DNA from: Rhinopomastus cyanomelas
Lineage: Eukaryota; Chordata; Aves; Bucerotiformes; Rhinopomastidae
Direction: 5' to 3'
DNA: 64,000 bases
Assembly (NCBI GenBank): GCA_013400115.1
Contig: VXBP01008245.1
Span: forward strand, 1 to 64,000
The notes under the pieces are model-generated. The model saw only the letters and a list, made by a program, of their open reading frames with translations. It had not been told where the DNA came from and did not search any database. Shown here one piece after another: positions 56,490-64,000 of the stretch (position 1 is its first letter; every line of letters begins with the position of its first letter). A program made the position numbers and the translations under genes.

Positions 56490-56880
56490 ATATCTGTCAC
56501 ACAGCCTCCTCCAGGTTGAACAATTGTCCATCTCTCAGTCTGCTCATTTGATGCATCAGTCACTACTACAACTTCTACAGCACTTGGAGATCTGCTGATG
56601 GTGCATTTTGGTGTCCTGTCATCCAGGTCATTAGTGAAGGTGTTAAACGGTGCTGAACACAGTACTGCTTCTTGGACATATCACTAACGACGGGCATCTA
56701 GCTAGAGTCTTGCTGCTAATAACTACCTTCACCCAGCTTTTCAGTTAGTTTTCAGTCCACCTCACTGTCCATTTGTCTAACACATTATTAATTTGTCTAA
56801 AGCAAGAGATGCACCTCCTGGGCTAGTGTTGTCTCAGATTTAATTTCTTCACAATGTCCCTGTTATCTGGCCTGGAAACT
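56490..56880 (-). mobile_element. Old CR1 LINE fragment, minus strand
   Basis: On the plus strand: CCTCCTCCAGGTTGAACAAT (the LFSLEKR equivalent), then CATCCAGGTCATTAGTGAAG (the LFINDLD equivalent), ATCTAGCTAGAGTCTTGCTG, and CAGTCCACCTCACTGTCCAT (the WVDSEV.N.L equivalent). The order is right for RT but long internal parts are missing. Confidence 0.75.
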
Positions 56881-57089
56881 GTCTCAGGACTCTTGTGTTC
56901 GGAAACTGTCTCCATCATCTTTACGGGCATTGCAGTTTAAACCTAGGTAACAACCAAGAGCCATGTAGCCACTTTCTACTCCTTCCTGCCTCTGGTAGAA
57001 CAGTGGGGAAAAGAAAACGAGTAAAAGTAAAGCCACATGGTTTAAGTAAAGGAGAGTTTACTTGAATAACACAAAGAGAGTGAGAACAC

Positions 57090-57116
57090 AATAATAATAA
57101 TAATAACAGTAATAAA
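57090..57116 (+). repeat. (AAT)n microsatellite
   Basis: About six units of ATA/AAT with interruptions, in otherwise unique spacer between 56881 and 57216. Confidence 0.85.
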
Positions 57117-57558
57117 GAGAGTGATATGCACCACACTGCTCACAGCCACCACTCTGCCAAGGTGCTCCATGCTCTGCTGCTGTTACTTAGCCCAAAAATG
57201 CCCAAGTCTGGATAATATATAGTTATGTTAATCCTAGTCACAGAATCATAGAATAACAGAACAATAGGGATTGGAGTGGACATCAAAAGATCATCTAGTC
57301 CAATCCCCCTGCCAGACCAATATCACCTAGACCAAGTCACACAGGAACATATCCAGGAAGGTTTTAAATGTCTCCAGAGAAGGAGATTCTACAATTCCCT
57401 GGGCAGCCTGTTCCAGTCACCCTCACTGTGAGGAAGTTCCTTCTCATATTCCAGCTTACACCCATTGCCCCTCGCACTATCATTAGATGACACTGAGAAG
57501 AGCCTGGCTCCATCCTCCTGATACTTACAGTTCATATTTTATAGATATTAATGAGGTC

Positions 57559-57598
57559 CCTTCCAACCTGTAACCTTCTGTGATTCTGTTTAATTCTG
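57559..57598 (+). mobile_element. Tiny CR1 3'-tail insertion inside the larger CR1
   Basis: About 40 bases (CCTTCCAACCTGTAACCTTC and CTGTGATTCTG...) read as the extreme 3' end of a plus-strand CR1, interrupting the minus-strand ATTAATGAGGTCACCCCTCA of the host element. TGAGGTC stands at both junctions (57552-57558 and 57599-57605). Part of that is also CR1 text (GAGGTCCC), so it may be junction microhomology rather than a target duplication. Confidence 0.8.
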
Positions 57599-57605
57599 TG
57601 AGGTC

Positions 57606-59700
57606 ACCCCTCAGCCTCCTCTTCTCCAAGCTAAAGAGACCCAACTCCCTCAGACTTCCCTCATAAAGGAGGTGTTCTAATTCCTTTGTCATCTTAGTGG
57701 CTGTGTGTTGGACTCTCTTCAGCAGCTCCGTGTCTTCTTGAACTGAGGGGCCCAGAACTGAACACAATACTCCAGATTCCTATCACCAGGTCAGAGTAAA
57801 GAGGGAAGAGAATGTCTCTCAGCTGCTAACCCACCCCTTCTGATTCATCCCAGGATACTGTTGGCCTTCTTGGACACAAGGGCACATTGCTATCTCACAG
57901 TCATCCTGCTGCCCACCAGGATCCAAAGGTCCCTTTCTCCTACACTGCTTTCCAACAGGTCAGTCCCCAGCCTATACTGGTACCTGGGGTTGTTCTTGCC
58001 CATATGAAAGACTCTATACCTACCCTTGTTATATTTCATTAGATTTCTCTCTGCCCAACTCTCCAGCCTGTCCAGGTCTTGCTGAATGGCAGCACAGTCT
58101 GCAGGGGTGTCGGCAACACCACCCAGCTTTGTGTCATCAGCAAACTTGCTGACAGTGCATGCCAATCCTTCATCCAAGTCATTAATAAGACTGGTCCCAG
58201 TGCTCACCCTTGGGGGACTCAACTAGATACAGGCCTCCAACTAGACTATCCCATTGACCACTACTCTCTGGCTTCTATCCTGCAGCCAATTCAACATCCA
58301 TCCCACTACCCAGTCATCCAGGCCGCACTGCCTCAGTCTGGCTCTGAGGATGCTGTGTGGGACTATGTGAAATGCGTTACTAAAGTCAAGATAGACCACA
58401 TCCACTGCTTTGCCACCATCTGTCCACCTGGTTATGCCCTCATAAAAGGCTATGAGGTTGGTCAACCATGACTTCCCTATATTGAAGCCATGCTGACTGT
58501 CCCTAATGATCCTCCTGTCCTTGATGTGCCTGGAGACAGTGCCAAGGATAAATTGTTCCACCACCTTTCCTGTTGTAGAGGTGAGGCTGACCAGTCTACA
58601 GTTACCTGGGTCCTTTCTCTTACCCTGTTTGAAGATCTGAGTGACATTTGCTCTCCTCCAATCCCAAGGTACCTCTCCTGATCCTCATGACTTAGCAAAG
58701 ATGATGGAGAGTGGCCTAGAAATGACTTCTGCTGTCTCCCTTAGCCCTCCCGAGTGCATCACATCAGGGCTCATGGATTTATGTGCATTCAGTTTGCTGA
58801 ACTGATCTGTAACCCAGTCCTCATTGACCAGAGCAAACTCCTCTTTTGTGTCAACTTCCTGTGGGGCCTCAGCAGTTTAGGGCTTGATATTAGGGCAGCC
58901 CCCAGAAGTACAGACAAAGGCAAAGAAGGTGTTAAGTATCTCTGCTTTCTCTGTATCCTCTGTCACAAGAGCACCCACCTCATTCAGCAGGGGGCCTACG
59001 TTGCCTCTAGTTTTAGTTTTACCTGCAATGTATTTGAAGCAGCCCTGTCTGTTGCCCTTGACCTTCCTTGCAAAGTTTAATTCCAAGGAGGCCTTGGCTT
59101 TACTAGTTGTGTCCCTACATCCTCTCACTAGAGCCTTATCATCATCCCAATTGTCTATCTTCTCCTTCCATGACCTATAGGCTTTCTTCTTCCTCTTTAA
59201 TTTGCCCAGCAGCACCCTGTTTAACCATGCAGGTCTTCTGTCTCCCTTCCTTGACTTCTAACCTGTAGGGATGCTCTAACCTTGGGCTGCAAAGAAGTGG
59301 TCTTTGAATGTTAACCAACTACCTTGAGCCCCTTTATGTGCTAGTACTACCCTGTCCCATGGGATTTCCCCTCTCAATTGCTTGGAAAGGCCAAAGTTGG
59401 CCCTCCTGAAGTCCAGGCTTTTGATTCTGCTAGGCATTCTGTTCCTGACACCTGAGATCCTGAACTCCACCATCTCATGGTCTCTGCAACCAAAACTGCC
59501 CTCAACTTGCACTGCTTCACCCAGAGCCTCCTTGTTGGTGAATACAAGATCCAGCAGTGCTCCTCCTGTAGTGGGCTCCTCCACCATTTGCATCAGGAAA
59601 TTGTCACCAATGTACTGGAGGAATCTCCTGGACTGTGGGTGGCTGGCTGAGTACATTTTCCAGCAAATATCAGGGGAGATAATTCCACCAGTCACTTGGC
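57606..59700 (-). pseudogene. CR1 ORF2 remnant, endonuclease end through RT to thumb
   Basis: Frames in order on the minus strand. 59695-59276 holds SPDICWKM, SRRFLQYIGDNFLMQMVEEPT, DLVFTNKEALGEAVQVEGSF, SLDFRRANFGL and WLTFKDHFFAAQG. 59215-58877 holds LLGKLKRKKKAYRSWKEK, GCFKYIAGKTKTRGNVGPLL and TEKAEILNTFFAFVC. 58564-58241 holds FILGTVSRHIKDRRII, LTNLIAFYEGITRWTDGGK and DVVYLDFSNAFHIVPHS, with H in place of the D of the usual FDTV. 58222-57890 holds DLDEGLACTVSKFADDTKLGG with the DD pair kept. A deletion removes most of the LFNLFI stretch just before. 57767-57525 holds the thumb and end. Several frameshifts make it inactive. Confidence 0.92.
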
Positions 59701-59725
59701 TGAATGAAATATAGTTATGTTAATC

Positions 59726-62260
59726 TCATAATAGTTCTGTAAAAATTTCTGCTGACGCAGATTCCACAGGAAGCAGCATCTTTAGCAGATCTTGTTAGAG
59801 TGGGAGTATAGAAGTTTGTGTTGAGTAAAATAGTATACCTTAGGAGTAGGAAAAGTAGGATTGGTATGATAAATAACTGGCTCCTTATGATAAATAATTA
59901 GCTAAAGGCACTGTCCAAATATATTTTGTACATACAAATAAATAAATTAGCCCATCTGATGTTAATTCAACATGTCTAAGTCAGTTTGCAGTATCTGAGT
60001 CTCTGACTCCAAGTTTCGTAGCTCAAACAGAACAAAATAGAAAAGAAGAAATTTAAAGAGGCAAACAACTCACAAATTAAAATTATCTGCAAATGTGAAG
60101 TGTTTATCTCCACAAATGAATGTGTTGGCAGATACCATCTGTTATCAAATAATGTCAAGAATCTCATAACAGTGAGGGAAATAAAGTGTCAATCAATTGT
60201 TGTTTGTATGTTTTACTTTTCAGCATCTCTTACATAGATGACTTTCTAATGGAAAGCCTGAAAATCTCCAGCACAAACCGACTGCTCTGCTGTGAAACAT
60301 GATGAAAGAAATTTGCTGTACTAATATGTAGGCAGTTCATCATCACAACTTTAGCAATTATTTTAGTACTGTGATGTCTTCTCCCTGGATACACTGCAAT
60401 TAGGATGAGTTCACCACAAATGTGTTAATTCAGGTGAATCCACTCACAAGGATGTGTAAAGAACCACCAACCAGATTACTTCACTGCATCTGGTTTTGTT
60501 TATCTGTTCTATTCCTTCCCTCTCTTCTGTATTTAGAAAGAAGATAGTTTTCATTTACAAACACTCTCTTCAGATGCTGAATTGTGGTCATTTTATTGAT
60601 TTTTTTCCTACATAAGTTTCACTTGGGAATTTGTGTTTCTCCTATTAACGTTCATATTGCTTGCTCTTTGAAGTAGATTATGGAAACAGCGTATGAGTTA
60701 ACTGTGAGTATGTTGTGTTTGGTTTTCGTGCTAGCTGCCTTTTTGTCAGACACGTGAGTGATGTGTTCTGCTAGTTGTATGATAGAATTTTATTACTCTG
60801 AGAATGAAAAACGTGTCACAGGCTTTTAAAATCTCTTTAGAGGCTCTGATTAATCTAATAGGGGTGCAGATGAGCTAGCCTTTCTTTCTTTCTTTCTTCT
60901 CCTTCCTCTGCTATATTTCCTCACTCACTAGTGGCTTTTATTGCAGCAATTTATCTAGATCTAGCATTGCTGGAGGGGAATATGGGGGAAGAAGTGCCTC
61001 TCTGTGTAGCTAATAGTCACATTACGACACGGATGGTTATTTCAGGTTACAGAAAGAGTGATGAAGCCCATACAGCTATTAGAAACTGAACTGATTTTGA
61101 ACTTATTTTATTCTCACTGACAAATGGTTTAAATCAGAAGTAGCTGTGATTGCACATATAAAACTGTTGAAGGTTTGCTGAAGATCAGGACTGGATGCTA
61201 TTTAAATAATAAACCCTGAGATTAGGTGGGGTTTTTCCCACTTGCAAAGGAATCTGGCTATTAGTTATGAGCCTGTGGAATCTGTAATCATTTATTATTA
61301 TTAATAGTTAAATCGTCGACTGGACTAATACTGGACTAATACAAATTCTTAATAATTGACATGCTTTTGAAACAATGCATCTGTGATCTAAGAGGACATA
61401 CGAAGTACTAAGTTCCAAAAAAGAATAATGGAAATTATCCTACATCAGCATTTTGGAAAGTGACTGATATTGTACTAATTCTTGAATTTCTAAATTGAGA
61501 CATGTTTAGATGTATATTAGACTTCCATGACAGAATGTGTCTGGGTACCTTCATTTGACCTTCTGAGAAAAGCTTGAGTACATATCTTTATAAATGGCTT
61601 TTACTTCCCAAACTCTAAATATGTCATAATTCTTACTGTCAGGAAAGGGGGAAAATAACCCAAACAAATCAATATGGGGATAGATCTGATAAAGCCTAGT
61701 GCACTTTGAGTAAATATTAAGCAAAGCTGATGTTCTGAAGGCTCAAATTTCTGTCTTAAAAAATACAGGTTTTTTTCTCAGCAGTCCCTTGGAACAAAGT
61801 TTTTGCTTAACTTGAACCCTCGCTGAGACATTGCAGTTCTGTCACTGTGCTCAGAGAATCTTTGCAGTCAGCATATCATTGTGTAGCCAGAAACCTATTA
61901 TTTCCAGAACACAGACAATCCATGTTCACTCACGTGAACATTGCTTATGACTTATGGGCTTGCATTTTTCCTCAACGGTGGGTGAATTTGAGAAGCTGAC
62001 AAAATACTGAGAGATGGGTTAATGTGGGTTTGAATAGATCTAAGGAAGACCGCTGTGTAAAACTGTGTCTGTACTTTTTACAGTGTATTACCTTCTAAGA
62101 CATCAAAATACGGCAGGTATCACCCATGAGTATGCTCCCAGAATTTATTTAGAACAGTTTAGTGGTCCTTAGTCACATTTTTGAGATGTGACTATCTGTG
62201 GATTATTCTTAACAGAGGATTTTCTCTCTGCATCCCAGGTGGACAGAAATCATTGCTTAC
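59726..62260. other. No recognised gene
   Basis: About 2.5 kb of AT-rich, repeat-poor DNA. A (TTTC)n run lies near 60880-60898, a TTATTATTATTAATAG stretch near 61292, and ACTGGACTAAT occurs twice in tandem near 61318-61340. Confidence 0.5.
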
Positions 62261-62572
62261 GGTACTTAAAGGGAGCTTATAAGAAAGATTGACACATTAG
62301 TTTTAGCAGAGACAAGGGATAATTGTTTTAAACTAAAAGGTGGTAGATGTAGACTAAATAATGAAAACATTTTTTATAATGAGTGTGGGGTGGTGAAACA
62401 CTGGAAAGGGTTGTCCATAGTGATGGTAGATACCTTGTCTCTGACATTCAAGGTCAGGATGGATGGTGCTGTAAACAACCTCATCCAGTTAAAAGTGTCC
62501 CTGCCCACTGCAGGTGGAGTTGGACTAGATGACCTTGAAAGTTCCTTCCCCAAAATATTCCATGATTCTATT
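62261..62572 (+). mobile_element. Old CR1 3' end
   Basis: Begins at a YLKGAYKKD equivalent (GGTACTTAAAGGGAGCTTAT) and continues through TRDNCFKLKGGRCRLNNENIF and VVKHWKGLS (the 62390-62659 frame begins here) to LSLTFKVRMDGAVNNLI. It ends GTTGGACTAGATGACCTTGA, GTTCCTTCC and CATGATTCTAT. The shape matches the copy at 14318-15228, an older subfamily. Confidence 0.85.
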
Positions 62573-64000
62573 AAAACTCTCAGATACCACATGTGGTTCT
62601 ATACTACACTTCAGGGACAATTTGCTTTAAAGAAAGCATGTGATATATGTAATTTATAGAGAACCTGTTCCTTTATGGGACACAGATAGGTGTAACTGGA
62701 TGTTGTGTAGTGCAGCATGGAACAGTTCACGTTCAGTTCTTCCTTCAGCGCTACAAGAAGAGCAACATTAGTGACTCGTGATTTCTTAGCGCTTCAGGGC
62801 TGACCACACCGTCTTCACTGCAAAAACGCCCTAGATGGCCAAACTTTTCCCATCTGATTTTAGGAGTGATTAGTTTTTTGAACACACACTCTGCTATAGC
62901 AGAGTCTTACTATTAGTGAGTGCAAAAATATCACATCTTTGAGTTTTATCCAGATCAAACAGTACCCAAGACATATTGGAGCAAGAAATAACGAGCCCTA
63001 ACTGAAGTATTGAATCCTGTTACTAACTATGCCATGAAGTTATGTGACTAATTGGTAACTGATTGCTAATTATGTGAGAAACCTTTTACCTGAAGGCAGG
63101 TAATAATGTTGGTTTTTTTCTTCCAAAGTGTTGGCTAGAACTTTAACTAGAGTTTTGATTTCTGCTTTAAGTAGAAAGGCTCCTGCAGCACTCAAGTGGG
63201 CACTAACGTACGACTGCAGGGTGCTGTTTATGGGAGGATATTTCCCTGCTGTTGTGGAAGTTATCTCAGCTGGAAGAATGAAACCTACAGTTTCTTGGCT
63301 CTGGTGATCACAACACCTGTCCAGCAAGGTTGGTTTCTGAATTTTGGTCTCTGCTTCAAGGCCTGTTTCCCTGTTTGAAGCAGTGTATTGCATATTAGTC
63401 ACTCAGTTGGCAATGGAAAAAGCCCTTCAGCTTGTACTCATTCTTCTGAATACACTGAAGAGGCACTTTATGTTCAGTAAAAAAATGTCTATTGTTTGCT
63501 GAGCTATAAATAGAACATTAGGGGAAAAACGATTAGTACTCACCAGCTGTGTGGTATGGAGAACAGCTTAGCAAAGCAAATGTCTGTGTATCTCTCTGTT
63601 AGTGTTTACATATGCATCTTACCAAAAAATAGGTTGGTTTTATGTAAAAATGTTTAGAATTTTATGAGCATCTGCAACAGAATAGGTCAGAATAGCTCTA
63701 AAATCCTTTTTATCTATCCTAGGCCATTATAGACTTTCTCCATCAATAGGTTCAGTACTACTAAATATAAAATAATTAAATCTGCCCACTCCATCCTATA
63801 CAGAACAAAGGCAGCCATTCAGCCAATTAAACCTCTCATTATTTAATATGTCATTATGCAGTTTTCTCTTCCAGTGTTAAGTTCTCTAATAAAGTTGTTT
63901 GACTTTTCCCGTGTGGCTTTGCATAATTAAATATTTCTAATTACAGTCCACATATCTGGCCCTTCACATCTGATCAAAGTCGAAGAGAAGAGTATCATCT
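62573..64000. other. No recognised feature
   Basis: AT-rich unique-looking DNA to the end of the window. A 110-residue minus frame (63070-63402) has no known domain. Confidence 0.5.

Larger units (their letters stand above)
57217..59725 (-). mobile_element. CR1 LINE, 2.5 kb, flanked by a perfect 17-bp duplication
   Basis: The element (57234-59708) lies on the minus strand with its tail at the left (CACAGAATCATAGAATAACA). It runs leftmost to rightmost as 3' UTR, ORF2 C-terminus, thumb, RT, linker and part of the endonuclease, and is the most complete copy here. ATATAGTTATGTTAATC stands at 57217-57233 and again at 59709-59725. CR1 insertions usually show no or very short target duplications, so 17 bp without a mismatch is striking. 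It marks the ends exactly. Confidence 0.92.

Overview
The window is animal nuclear DNA, almost certainly from a bird. About thirty segments match CR1, the dominant avian non-LTR retrotransposon. Many carry its diagnostic 3' end: a block close to GGTCCCTTCCAA followed by the octamer tail (ATTCTATG/ATTCTGTG)n. By my boundaries CR1 covers roughly 19 kb of 64 kb (about 29 percent), well above the usual avian average. The CR1-rich lineages I know of are woodpeckers and relatives, but a local excess would look the same. A tRNA-Ile-headed SINE with a CR1 tail near 2.6 kb resembles TguSINE1-type elements described from passerines. The order of bird is left open.

No confident host protein-coding gene, RNA gene, CRISPR array or bacterial feature was found. 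Open frames over about 100 codons are CR1 ORF2 remnants, antisense shadows of them, frames across GC-rich LTR sequence, or unrecognised chance-like frames. The region reads as intergenic or intronic DNA shaped by retroelement insertion.

Layout. 1-2.4 kb: CR1 3' end, then an unclassified GC-rich block with two sets of imperfect tandem repeats. 2.5-9.6 kb: the SINE and a chain of young and old CR1 copies. 9.6-15.2 kb: mostly unique AT-rich DNA, a CR1 with an expanded tail, and an old CR1 interrupted by a younger one. 16.4-18.6 kb: a GC-rich LTR with a purine tract before it, probably the 3' LTR of a lost provirus. 20.1-22.3 kb: a long CR1 missing its RT core. 22.7-30 kb: mostly old CR1 pieces. 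30.9-32 kb: a second LTR of the same family, solo with a 5-bp target duplication. 32.5-38.2 kb: more CR1 and an LTR-like fragment. 38.2-44.9 kb: unique AT-rich DNA with one CpG-bearing island. 44.9-48.1 kb: an old CR1, a young CR1 and an ERV-like fragment. 48.1-56.5 kb: nearly repeat-free. 57.2-59.7 kb: a 2.5-kb CR1 flanked by a perfect 17-bp duplication and carrying a tiny second CR1 tail. 59.7-64 kb: mostly unique, with one old CR1 end.

These elements form no pathway. What the sequence records is retrotransposition history: 5' truncation, nesting, microhomology junctions, LTR recombination and parasitism of CR1 by a SINE. I saw no evidence of an undescribed functional system. The best leads are the unusually long CR1 target duplication, the SINE, the micro-insertion, and two small host-like frames (721-990 and 49015-49284, both minus) that need homology searches. 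Element assignments rest on remembered family features read by eye; boundaries are usually good to about 10-30 bases.
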